NCBI GenBank assembly: GCA_001931905.2
Contig: MSJI02000665.1
Span: 1-46,445, forward strand
DNA length: 46,445 nucleotides
Source: Cladosporium sp. IMV 00045
Lineage: Eukaryota; Ascomycota; Dothideomycetes; Cladosporiales; Cladosporiaceae
Direction: 5' to 3'
Position numbers and translations under genes: made by a program. The stretch's first letter is position 1; the number at the start of each line of letters is the position of its first letter. Shown in pieces: positions 1 through 9,124 of the stretch. The notes below the pieces were generated by a model. The model was not told the origin of the DNA, made no database searches, and saw nothing but the letters and a program-made list of their open reading frames with translations.

Positions 1-1
1 G

Positions 2-26
2 AAAAAAAAAAAAAAAAAAAAAAAAA
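2..26. repeat. Poly-A homopolymer
   Basis: A run of 25 A residues opens the window. It could be the 3' tail of a retrotransposed sequence, a microsatellite, or sequence next to an assembly break. Nothing adjacent decides between these. Confidence 0.8.
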
Positions 27-261
27 CAGCGGAGTGTATCCTCCGCAAGCAAAGTTGGCTCGCAGTATATGCTGAAGCCCATTTACGGTCGAAGTATAAC
101 ACACTCTAGGAGGGACGGCCTAGATAGAAATGAGGCAGACGCAAGCTTCGCAAGTGTTCTCATTTCCAGTGCACGGTTGCTCAACAAGGACATGGCTGTT
201 ATGAGATTTGTACTGCTCAGAGCAGCCTGGAGTTGAGTTCCATGAGCATAGTGAGCTTCAA

Positions 262-774
262 AAAGAGGCATCACACTCTTTCAGAACATCGAACGGGTCT
301 TCAGATGCCCGGATCTTTCGGAACACTTCGTTGGCTTCAATGTCGGAACTGCGGCGAATGTGTTCAATAAGCTTGTGCAGTTGTTCGACTTCGGCTTGGA
401 GAGCCTCATGCTTTCAGAGGGTGGATGTTAAACGCGTTGTGTCCGGGTCGACGTCGTATTCGCAGGGGACGTCTTTCTTCGCGAAATGCTTGCACGAAGG
501 CCGCTGGCCGTCGCACTGTCACAATAGGAGCTTTCTCTCTCTGTGACTTCTCCAGTCCGGTCTTTTCCTAAATCAAAGCTCGATTTACCTTGGCTTTCTT
601 TCTTCGGCAAGTAGCACACGCGATTGCTACGTGGGTCCTCCTCCGCCGCAGCACCGGCAGTTTCAACGGATCCTGAGGCGGTGGACCCGGGTAATCCGTT
701 GGTGGGCTGGGTTGCGACAATTGAGCAGCATTGCAAGAGTCTTTAGTACTGGTCGTTTTTTCCATTGCCTTCAT
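262..774 (-). pseudogene. Decayed Zn2Cys6 transcription factor, 5' part (DNA-binding domain and linker)
   Basis: On the minus strand a reading frame starting MKAMEK (ATG at 774) leads into the first half of a fungal binuclear zinc cluster, CATCRRKKAK. A canonical intron (516-588, GTAAAT...CAG) follows, then CDGQRPSCKHFAKKDVPC. The spacing fits C-x2-C-x6-C-x6-C-x2-[C]-x6-C, but the fifth zinc ligand is Phe (TTC) instead of Cys (TGC). About 15 codons past the cluster an in-frame TGA (414-416) interrupts the linker. Beyond it the same frame resumes with a typical coiled-coil linker (HEALQAEVEQLHKLIEHIRR, then a DPFDVLKE block) before decaying near 262. The regulatory body of the factor would lie left of the window or is lost. 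A lost ligand plus a stop make this a pseudogene rather than a gene. The function of the ancestor is unknown. Confidence 0.75.
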
Positions 775-900
775 ACGATCCGACAGAAAGGATATTATTT
801 TCTTCGAGCAGTGAAGTAGTGCGACACCGATCCTCCGCATGTGAAGCTTAATGATGCAGCGATCGCCAAGATATTGAGGCCAGTGGAACGGGGTAGCGTG

Positions 901-2403
901 CATGCTCTTTTGTGATCATCCACAGTGCGCCATTGAACTTGGAGCGGCCATGGCAAGTCCTCAGCAGGTTTGTGTTGAGCGCCTCAAGGGACCGAACACA
1001 TACAGGTCCTTGACTCCTCTTCGTACCCAGGGGGAGGCCCCAGCCATGACGAATCATCATCGATAATCTCGCTCTCCTCTGCTATGGGCCTAGAAATGCT
1101 CTTTCTGATGCGGAATCGGCGAATGGAGTCGTGCAAATGTCGAAAGATGTTTCTCCTGGCTTCATGTCTCGGTTGTCTTGGCATGCTGTGGAAGAAATGC
1201 ACGACGAAAGAGAGATTGAGAGGCATGTTGTGCGGACAGAAGCTAGGCTTATGCGAACAAGCATTGACATTGTGAGAGACCTTTGTTATATGGACATGAG
1301 TGCTTCACGTCGACATTGAGCTCTGCGTTTCGACGAGAAAAGCCTTATCCAAATCCTGGAATTGGCTGTTCCAGGAAATGGCCATTCTGAGACAGAGCAG
1401 TGATGCTGCATACAATGTGAAGTCAAGTTCCCTCGCACTCCAACCCAATCCAAAGTCATGGTCGTATACTGGGAATGTTGTGAATGCTTCTAACACCTTG
1501 GTCTCCTTCGTGATCTAGCATTTGTCCGCTCTTGGCGTATAATCATTGCAGGTCAAGTGCTGTAGCCTAGCGCCAGATACTGAAATCACGACCAGAACCG
1601 ACATCCTTGGATTAAATGTGATCGATGCCGGATGATAATCGACAGCCTGCAATAGAAGACTGCCATGCCTTCCAAGACCATGCAAAGCAGCAGATGCGCG
1701 AACGGACACGCTTCGGTGATGTCACTGAATCCAACTCGTTCTGGGGCCTCAGGCATCCTAAGCAAGTAGGCGAAGCTCAGCGTCTCCACATCTAGAAAGC
1801 GGCATCTCGATTCTCCGATATAGAGGATTAGCGCGGATGTTTAGCGGCTGAGTCATGGATTGGCACAAGTGCGCCGCGAATCATGAGCAACACAGCACTG
1901 ATCTGCAGTAGGATCATGATGGCATAGAGCGAAGTGTGCCATTCAAGCGTTCCTGCAAAAAAACAACCAATATTTTGCAGCTCAACCACAGATGGACATT
2001 GCTAAACCCTGTCGAAATCCCGCGGACATTGGCTTTATGCGCAAGCGGTAAGTTATCATGTCAAACCCAAGTGCGGGGTCCAAAACTTGCATGGGAATTA
2101 CAAGTCACATGCATTTCTGCATCGCGGCTCGGCATGTGGCATTCCAATGTGGCACTGAAAGCTGGCTTGTCAAATCGAGATTTCAGAGCGGTATCTGTGC
2201 CGGCTTATTTAACTGAGGTGCTCTCGAGAACCGCATAGCTTTGTATTTTCCATTAAATCATTTCCAACGCAGACAGCCGTGCGTCTTCCATGTCAGTTGC
2301 TTTCACCGCATAGCCTCACCTCTCGTTTGGATTCATCACACGAACAGACGTGTTGCATATCTGTGCGCGGTTTGAGCGATCTAAACGGGCTCGAATATGA
2401 AGC
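901..2403. other. Intergenic, no supported gene
   Basis: All six frames are broken by frequent stops. Two patches look mildly coding: a minus-strand acidic stretch near 1010-1090 (EIIDDDSSWLGPPPGYEEES) and a plus-strand stretch near 1130-1318. They do not connect to a gene with a recognisable domain and are probably relics. The last few hundred bases are the promoter region of the Zn2Cys6 gene starting at 2404; no distinct binding site was recognised. Confidence 0.5.
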
Positions 2404-4750
2404 ATGCCCAAACGCGAGCACATTGCCCTCGTAGCCTGCGAGGCCTGTAGGACACGCAAATGCAGGGTAAGCGTATCTACTCATCCTCATGGACGTGGAC
2501 GGAAAAGCTCACATTTGGTAGTGCGACGGTACAACACCTGTATGCGGCCCTTGTCAAGCGAAGCGTACACGATGTGCGTACTCATCCAAACCCAACGCCT
2601 CAAGATTCGCCTCCCTAAAATCGGAGTTTGAGCGACTGAAATTGAGCCACGCCGGTTTGTTGGCAGTATACGAAAGACTTAAACACGGAAGCGCTTCGGA
2701 AGCGTCGAAACTCCTAGAGCGGATCAGAACGGAGGATGAGATACCTGGCTTTACGAATCACAAACCTGCAACCCGCCGCGCCACAAATGATTCTCAGCTG
2801 GCAGCTTTTGATACAACGCCAAGACTCGAACACGAAGAATCTCAAACTGGCCCGTATGCTTGGCTGGGACGAACAACCTCATCGCGCCTGAAGCCCGCTC
2901 CGGAAGTTGTTGCCATACCGCAATGGACAGGACTGATCGACCCGAACTTGAGCGACAATTCAGAGAAGCACAGCGATTTTTCCCTTCCGCCGAGTGTGTC
3001 CCAGCCTGTGTCCCTCGAAGATCGCCCGACAAACGAGTATCCCCAGCGAGGTTCCTATTCACGCATTGGTTTGTCGCACATGGTATTGCTCTGGCCCCAA
3101 GTTGTTTCTCATATAAAGGAATCAGGGGTCGTACCAGCAGCAGAAGTAGACTTGCAGTGCGTTGCAAGATGTGGTTCCCCTTTGCTACTGCAGACGAAGA
3201 CATCGAAGCACTGTAGCAAGTTACCATGCAATATTGGCCTCCCGTCCTCGACTTCAAACAGGGGATCCATCGTCTTCCCAAGCTTGACGAATCAACAAGT
3301 GGATGAGTATTCCTCAGCCTATTTTAACACGTTCAACATACTGCTTCCTTTGCTCGATCTGGACTTGTTCATGGATGGAATCGTGGCGAGGCTCCTACGA
3401 GAAGGGTATAGAGACGACGACCCCAAAAGCGTGCTTGCGCTACTTGTCTTCGCTCTCGGTCAGTTAGCTATCGAAGGCGTTACAGGACACTCTACCATGC
3501 TCAGCAACGATGGGTTCGGCGACTTTCGCAGAGGCACAATCGAGAAGCCTCCAGGACTTGGCCTGTTCAACGAAGCAAGGCGGCGGATAGGCATGGTCAC
3601 TACGCAGCCTTGTCTCGAGAATGTGCAGATCATGCTACTGCAAGCGACATATTTTGAATCAAGCGCACGCCATACAGACTTCTGGAGCTCAACCAGTGCA
3701 GCATCATTAGCATGCACATGTCTTATCAAAAGCCAAGAGATTGACTGGACGTCGCTATATGGCGACCTTGTCAAGCGTGCATACTGGGTATGCCTTCTTC
3801 AAGAAAGGCTATTTGACCTCGAATTTCGACTAGGATCGACCGGTATCGAAAGCCTTGAAGACCAAATCCCATTACCGCATATCCATGAGACAGTACAAAG
3901 AGAAGGATCGCCTGACAGGTCTCTACCAGATGATTTTGTTTTCTTTGACGTGGACAAAGACGATACTCGGGCGTTCTGCTTCATTGCTATGATCACATTC
4001 AGCCGCCTCATCAGAAGGGTGGACAACACCATGCATGGTTATGAGCCCGGCATAGGCGAGACCGAGCTGCTATGGCAAGCATCTGGCATGCAGACTCTAG
4101 TCGAGCCTTCAACATGTCTTCCAAGCACGGGAGGTTACAGCGAACCACCTTCGGGACTTGCCTTGGAACTGCTTCACGAGCTTGATTGTTGGCGTAACGC
4201 GTTACCGCAGCGGATTCAATGGAGCGACGAAGACTTTATCAATTCAGAGGAAGTCGAGCCGCTAACTACGGCCCTGAATGCAAAGTTCTTCGACCCGTGC
4301 CATAAATTTGGATTTGGTCAGCTGGACCATAACGATATTGCGGTTGCTCTGCTCCGCACTCGCTTCTATCATGCTCGATTCTTGATTTGTCGCCCCTTCA
4401 TCTACAAAGCTCTTCACTTACCCGAGCTCATAACGGCAGATGACCGCATCAAGTGCGCTTCTGCTATTGACGCTGCACTTCTCTGGTCGCTCTCTCTTTC
4501 ACCGCCACGAAACAAGAAACACCTCGTTCCACAATTGTTCTCTTTCACGCAAAATTCTATCGCAATGATCTTTGTGCTGCGGATGTGCTGCAAATCTAAC
4601 TGTCTAAGCGACATTTGTAAAGAAAATGGTCTAACAAGAGAGCGTATCGAGAGCACCATTAATTCTATGATAAGTTGGCTCGAGGACGTTAGACAAGTAG
4701 ATGGAGCTGCAGATTGGACAATAAGTGCTCTAGGACCGGCTTTTTTCTAG
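2404..4750 (+). CDS. Zn2Cys6 transcription factor with fungal-specific regulatory domain
   Basis: Two exons, 2404-2466 and 2522-4750, with a 55-nt intron (GTAAGC...GGTAG), give about 763 residues. The intron splits the zinc cluster after its second half-site, a common position in this family. Spliced, the cluster reads CEACRTRKCRCDG then TTPVCGPCQAKRTRC, with all six Cys ligands in C-x2-C-x6-C-x6-C-x2-C-x6-C spacing. The start is chosen because ATG 2404 lies 11 codons before the first Cys, as in relatives. A short basic linker follows. From about residue 250 the frame carries the all-helical fungal transcription factor domain (VDEYSSAYFNTFNILLPLLD, ALLVFALGQLAIEGV, GLGLFNEARRRIGMV, WVCLLQERLFDLEFR). 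Such factors act in the nucleus as sequence-specific regulators; the targets cannot be read from sequence. The neighbouring hydrolase at 5306 is on the same strand, but no functional link is shown. Confidence 0.88.
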
Positions 4751-4800
4751 ATAGCAGCAGTTACTGTAGTTTTAGGGAATTCAGCTTGTGACTCTCAATA

Positions 4801-4855
4801 CTGAACTCCTCTCCCTCCTCTCCTATCCTCTCCTCCTCCTTCCCACTCTGTAGCA
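4801..4855 (+). repeat. CT-rich low-complexity tract
   Basis: A pyrimidine-rich run of CTC, CCT and TCC triplets lies between the Zn2Cys6 gene and the downstream hydrolase. Pyrimidine-rich tracts are frequent in promoters of filamentous fungi, and this one may belong to the promoter of the hydrolase. That role is inferred from position only. Confidence 0.5.
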
Positions 4856-4880
4856 GACGTTACAGGCTGCTCGCCTTCAG

Positions 4881-4994
4881 CTGAAGGCGCGCGCTATCTT
4901 GTCCATTGTCCACATAGCTAGCCTCTCGGGGTTGCCTGCCGAAGCTGTTGCATCTTCCTGCACTGAATATTTTGCTGTCTGCTATTGCCCGCCT
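4881..4994 (+). repeat. About 110-bp direct repeat, upstream copy
   Basis: This segment, starting CTGAAGGCGCGCGCTATCTT, reappears with moderate divergence at 7331-7437 in the same orientation. The shared blocks include the start, a TTGCCTGYCGARRCTGTTGC block and the closing GCTRTCYGC-type block. The two copies flank the alpha/beta hydrolase gene. See the downstream copy and the related finding. Confidence 0.65.
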
Positions 4995-5305
4995 CTCCTG
5001 CAGTCTTTCGCAGCCCTAAAACTTGTTGCGCTCAAAATCGCAGCTCTAGCATATGAGTCTTGTCGTACCATATCACGTTCTTCGCAGCGGTTCAGCCATG
5101 CAATGACCCCCGGCCTTACCACCCCTTGCTCGCGCCCGCACTTTTCACATGGCACTTGCATATTGGTGAGCGCCTCACCAGAAGCATCTCTCTCAACGTG
5201 GAGTTTAAGGGACCCTCCCTCCTTTTGACCTTCTTTCTTACCATCTGTCGACCTAGAGATTTTAGCGACAGATATGCACCCATCCTCAAACCAACACTTC
5301 ACAGC

Positions 5306-6919
5306 ATGATTGGGACATCTACAGCCGAGTACGTCTTCATTCGCACCTGCATATCCATCCTACACTGTATTGCACCTATTAGCATCCTTTACTGGGTTCT
5401 CATCACAATAGACTCGGCCTCGGCCTTTCGCATGCGACCACCTATCGAGCTCTGGTTGATTGCAGAAGCGCTTTTCTGCACTTGCTTCTTCCTCCCGTAT
5501 CAGTGGTATCTCCAGCACCCGGCTACCCATCCTTCTCCACGCTCCAAAGAAGAGCGACGCAAGCTTGTAGACTGCGTCAAGGCCGAGGTAGCGGAGCCTG
5601 AGCAGTACATTCGAGGCTGGTTCAAGGGTGCGAATATTGAAGATATCGGACGGCGGGATTTTAAGGAATGGCTAACGTGGGCCTTCTTCGATTGTTTTTG
5701 GGAAGAAGGAACGGACGAGAGCGAGATCGAGGAATATACGCTCGAGTTTGAAACCATGCTGGGCAAACCCTTCAGGCCGGGGAAAGGCGTAGCAAAATCT
5801 ACTAGGTTGACCATCGATCGCGTAGATATGCTACATAGGAGTTTGTTCTGGTATTTTGTAAGTACTCCGATATTGACATCCTATTCTTTTCGCCTGATCC
5901 AATTGCAGTGTGTAGGTACGGTTGACTTCCTCGCATACCTGAAGCTTCAGCGGTTAGGTTTCGACTTCCACCGCCTCTCGCTCGCCAATTCCTTGAAGCT
6001 CTTTCCCTGCCGCCCAGTCAGCCTCATGACACGCTACCGTTCTCCAGCCAAACACCTATCTTACTGGTACCGGCCCCACACTTCTACGACTCGACTCCCC
6101 ATCCTGTTCATCCACGGTATCGGCATCGGGCTGTATCCGTATACCGACTTCTTTTCTGACATCAACTCTATCGTCCATGACAACGCCGACAATGACGATG
6201 GCCATATCGGCATTCTAGCTGTTGAGATCATGCCCATCTCGTTTCGCATAACGCACAGTATGCTCGATAAGGACGTACTATGCACGGAGCTCCGTCAGAT
6301 TATTGCCGAGCACAGCTATGACAGCTTTCTGCTGGTTAGCCACTCCTATGGCAGCGTCATCAGCACGTTCATCCTAGCAGACCAAATCCTGCGCCCAAAA
6401 GTCGCATCTGCGCTTTTCGTTGATCCTGTGAACTTTCTGCTACACATGCCAGATGTTGCGCACAACTTTACAGTACGGCAGCCGCAGCGTGCGAATGAGT
6501 GGCAATTGTGGTACTTTGCGAGCAAAGACCCGGGTGTTGCGCACGCTTTAGGACGGCACTTTTTCTGGAGTCAAAATGTGATGTGGAACAAGGATGTAGA
6601 GGATTTCGTGCACGACGGGAAGCGATTGACCGTCAGTCTTGGGGGGAAAGACCTAATCGTAAAAACTGAGGCTGTCAGGAGCTATCTAACAAGCAGTGGC
6701 GCCAACCAAGCTAGACGGTGTGGCGTAGGGGGTAATCATGAAGATGAGGGATGTGTATCTTCATATCCATCGGAAGATTCATGGGAGCGAAGAATACGGA
6801 ATGGCAATGGGTTGGAAGTGCTTTGGTTCGAACAACTCGATCATGGTCAGGCTTTCGACAAGATTGCGGCAAGGGCGAGGTTGGTTAAAGTGGCGCAGGA
6901 TTACTGCAAGAAAGGGTGA
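5306..6919 (+). CDS. Alpha/beta-fold hydrolase with N-terminal membrane segments
   Basis: Exons 5306-5857 and 5909-6919, about 520 residues. The 51-nt intron (GTAAGT...TTGCAG) has no stop and is a multiple of three, so the frame is open through it. The ATG at 5306 is preferred because the next residues form two hydrophobic segments (about residues 10-32 and 45-65), while upstream in-frame sequence looks like leader. The C-terminal half is a hydrolase fold: oxyanion motif FIHGIGIG, nucleophile elbow SHSYGS (Ser about 330, with Ser replacing the first Gly of GxSxG), acid GGKDLIV (Asp about 432) and base LDHGQAF (His about 496). The triad is therefore complete. The arrangement suggests a membrane-anchored serine hydrolase of unknown substrate. 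A broken copy of the last 130 or so codons lies at about 14957-15362. Confidence 0.85.
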   Translation: MIGTSTAEYVFIRTCISILHCIAPISILYWVLITIDSASAFRMRPPIELWLIAEALFCTCFFLPYQWYLQHPATHPSPRSKEERRKLVDCVKAEVAEPEQYIRGWFKGANIEDIGRRDFKEWLTWAFFDCFWEEGTDESEIEEYTLEFETMLGKPFRPGKGVAKSTRLTIDRVDMLHRSLFWYFVSTPILTSYSFRLIQLQCVGTVDFLAYLKLQRLGFDFHRLSLANSLKLFPCRPVSLMTRYRSPAKHLSYWYRPHTSTTRLPILFIHGIGIGLYPYTDFFSDINSIVHDNADNDDGHIGILAVEIMPISFRITHSMLDKDVLCTELRQIIAEHSYDSFLLVSHSYGSVISTFILADQILRPKVASALFVDPVNFLLHMPDVAHNFTVRQPQRANEWQLWYFASKDPGVAHALGRHFFWSQNVMWNKDVEDFVHDGKRLTVSLGGKDLIVKTEAVRSYLTSSGANQARRCGVGGNHEDEGCVSSYPSEDSWERRIRNGNGLEVLWFEQLDHGQAFDKIAARARLVKVAQDYCKKG

Positions 6920-7188
6920 AGCACAAGGTCGAATGCGGAAGATCGCTTTTTTCATGCTTGCTTCCACTGCAGACTATCTTGAACGACACGGATCACACCC
7001 ATCATCTCTTCATGGCTCCCGCTCTCCTCGCTCTCCTGATTTACGTTGACTCTTTGTGAGTCTCCACGTTCGCCTGAAACTGACGTTCCACATAGTAACC
7101 TCCCTGCCAGATAGGCGATCCCGGCAATTCGTAACCTCTTCCTGGTATACAGCTACCCTTTCGACCTGCTGCTTGCGGGACCATCGAC

Positions 7189-7299
7189 CCGCCGCGTACG
7201 GAAGAAAAACCAGAATGCTGCCCCACCGCCTTTCTTTGAGTGGACGCCAATTTCGCCGCCGTGGGTCTGCACCAATTTCGACTGATACACAATCCACTC
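7189..7299 (-). pseudogene. Relic of a histidine kinase ATPase domain (C-terminal edge)
   Basis: On the minus strand a frame reads YQSKLVQTHGGEIGV, then HSKKGGGAAFWFFF and RTRR. This matches the end of the HATPase_c domain of fungal hybrid kinases, where a helix (ISKxLVxxHGGxIGV) is followed by G-S/T-x-F-x-F. The catalytic N, D-box and G-box regions that should precede it on the right (toward 7660) are not present, and no receiver domain follows on the left. It differs from the corresponding part of the intact kinase at 9125-13454, so it came from another kinase gene. It is a short fragment and cannot be functional. Confidence 0.6.
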
Positions 7300-7330
7300 T
7301 CCTCTCCGTTCTTCTCTACATGTCATAGGG

Positions 7331-7437
7331 CTGAAGGTGCGCGCTATCTTGCCACGCTGCCTGTTTACTAGACTTGCCTGTCGAGACTGTTGCATCTCCC
7401 CCGGTCTGAGTTTCTTGCTATCCGCCACTTGCCATCC
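7331..7437 (+). repeat. About 110-bp direct repeat, downstream copy
   Basis: This is the second copy of the segment at 4881-4994, in the same orientation. Homology fades soon after 7437, where the sequence turns AT-rich. Since the first copy lies just upstream of the hydrolase start, this one may be a duplicated 5' flank. Confidence 0.65.
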
Positions 7438-7787
7438 TGCTGGGGGCTGGAGTGAATAATTCCTCTTTTTATATGCTTACGCGTGATGTCTGCTGTGTTT
7501 GCCGTGTTTTTCGCGACTGGATTAACTCATGAAGCGCTCGAGCTGGTTGTCAACTCATCTTGCCTTTGTGTAGGCCTTCCTACGAGAGCAATAGGTTCGT
7601 CGAGTTCTTGTGCAACGTAGGCGTTTTACGCATGTTTCCCGGCTTTTGCTAATCTTGGATGACGATTCTCGAGGTTGAGTCGGCGTTGGGGCCGTCTTGC
7701 CTGCTTGTGTGCGGTGCGCGTAGGCGTTGTCATAAGTTGTCAGGAGGTTCCGAAACCAAGCTCCTGCTTAGCGCTGGCGCTGTGCCT

Positions 7788-7829
7788 CTCTCTCTCTCTC
7801 TCTCTTTTTTTTTTTTCTTTTTTTTTTTT
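7788..7829 (+). repeat. (CT)n microsatellite followed by T-rich run
   Basis: About ten CT units run into a T homopolymer interrupted by one C. It sits directly before the tandem 81-bp repeats. Confidence 0.9.
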
Positions 7830-7830
7830 G

Positions 7831-7990
7831 TCGCGACTTGTGCTTCGCTTTCACACCCATGGAGAAACTGGATTTGGATGAAAATTACTAGCGAAGAACG
7901 ATATTGACGTGTCGGGACTTGTGCTTCGCTTTCACACCCATGGAGAAACTGGATTTGGATGAGAATTACTAGCGAAGAACGATATTGACG
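7831..7990 (+). repeat. Tandem duplication, period 81 bp, two copies
   Basis: Positions 7831-7909 and 7912-7990 are nearly identical, with two mismatches visible over 79 aligned bases. The low divergence shows a recent event compared with the surrounding decayed sequence. The unit contains stops in the frames examined, so it is not a protein repeat. Confidence 0.92.
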
Positions 7991-8420
7991 AGGAACGTTC
8001 TGCCGCGGGAACAGCACGGGGGAAGATAATCCAGCCTTCCGTGTTCCACGAATGCGACTTCCAAGCTTGTAATGAGGCCAACAGGTTCCAACCTCAGCCC
8101 CTAGGAGTAGAGCCTGGGTCTTGGGTCCTGGGTCCTGGGTCCAACAGTTCGAGTTAGCGAGTACAAGACAGCAGCTGTTCGGCTGCCGTTGCTGAGCAGC
8201 ATGATCGTACCGTCGTGACAGATTCACAAATCAAGATCCGGTTACCTGTCGGAGTCTTTTTGGATAAGCATGTCCTGGAATTGCAGCTTCCAGGAAGATT
8301 ACTGGATTACTGTGAAGCTCCATATGCCTATTGGGGAATGTCAATACGAGAGTCCCAGCCGCGGTGATGGCGGAGCCAAAATAAAAACCAGAAACACTGA
8401 ATTAGGGTCTGTGGACAACG

Positions 8421-9124
8421 AGAGGACGACGACGTCAACGTGCAGATCTTGGGTGAGCTCTAGACGGTCCAGACTCCCACTGTACATAGCATGCGCTGTA
8501 AAGGCGTTCAGCTGGTTGTCCCGCTACATACCGGCCCAGTCGGAGCATTACGTCGAGCGAATGCAGCATGTGATGCGAAAGGCAGGAGCGTACAAGCGAA
8601 CCACGCATACACTATCACCCTCAAAATTCAAATAAGTCCATTGCATTCTATGCATGGAGAAGCAAAGCACTGTGCGGCACTAAATCGCTGAGTTGAATGT
8701 GTATGAACGTTGACTGCAATATGTGTAGTACAACACTTTGTGTCGCTACGGTCTGTTGGGCACGTAGACAGTCGACAGGACGTGGAAGCCGCGCACCGAA
8801 ACCCTTGAGACGGGTAACCACTACAAGACCCTAAACTGCCCCTAAGAGCGATATTTTCGAGCCGGCACCGATGCGGGTGACACGGGCGGGTGTGGAGGTG
8901 GTGAATCCAGGGTCGGAGCAGTTTCCGGTTGCAAAGGGGGCGTTGTGGCAGCTGGACTGGGCAGATTGCTCGGTGGCAAACGAACTCGCGCCCATCAAGC
9001 TACCTACGTACGGGCTATAATATAACCTCTCAGTCCTACGTTACGGTCACGACTCCAGCGACTCACAACTCAAGTCAGACGGCCGGCCGCTTCACTCGTA
9101 CAACAAACCTCCTCCTCTGTCCTC
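8421..9124. other. Intergenic, promoter side of the histidine kinase gene
   Basis: No supported gene was found. Short open frames overlap in several phases without a domain. The last 150 bases hold an AT-rich patch (TATAATATAACC near 9015) and CAAC/CTC-rich leader sequence immediately before the kinase ATG, consistent with a fungal core promoter and 5' UTR. Confidence 0.45.

Larger units (their letters stand above)
7566..8420 (+). repeat. Dispersed repeat R1, copy A
   Basis: Blocks of this stretch recur in the same order and orientation at 22062-22600. They include a CCTRCGAGAGCARTAGGTTC block, a GGTTGAGTCGGCRTTG...GTCTTGCCTGCT block, a TTCCRCGAATG block, a GGTCCAACAGTTC block and a GCAGCTTCCAGKAA block. 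Only scattered identity survives between the blocks. No long reading frame, terminal repeats or transposase was found, so it is either a non-coding element or an old degraded transposon. Copy A also contains the pyrimidine tract and the 81-bp tandem duplication. Confidence 0.6.

Noticed and set aside
1300..1520. Possible zinc-binding WECCECF-type peptide on the plus strand
   Set aside because: Only one Cys cluster is seen, followed by stops; too short to support a relic call.
2751..3281. 176-codon minus-strand frame within the Zn2Cys6 gene
   Set aside because: It is antisense to a well supported coding exon, with no motif.
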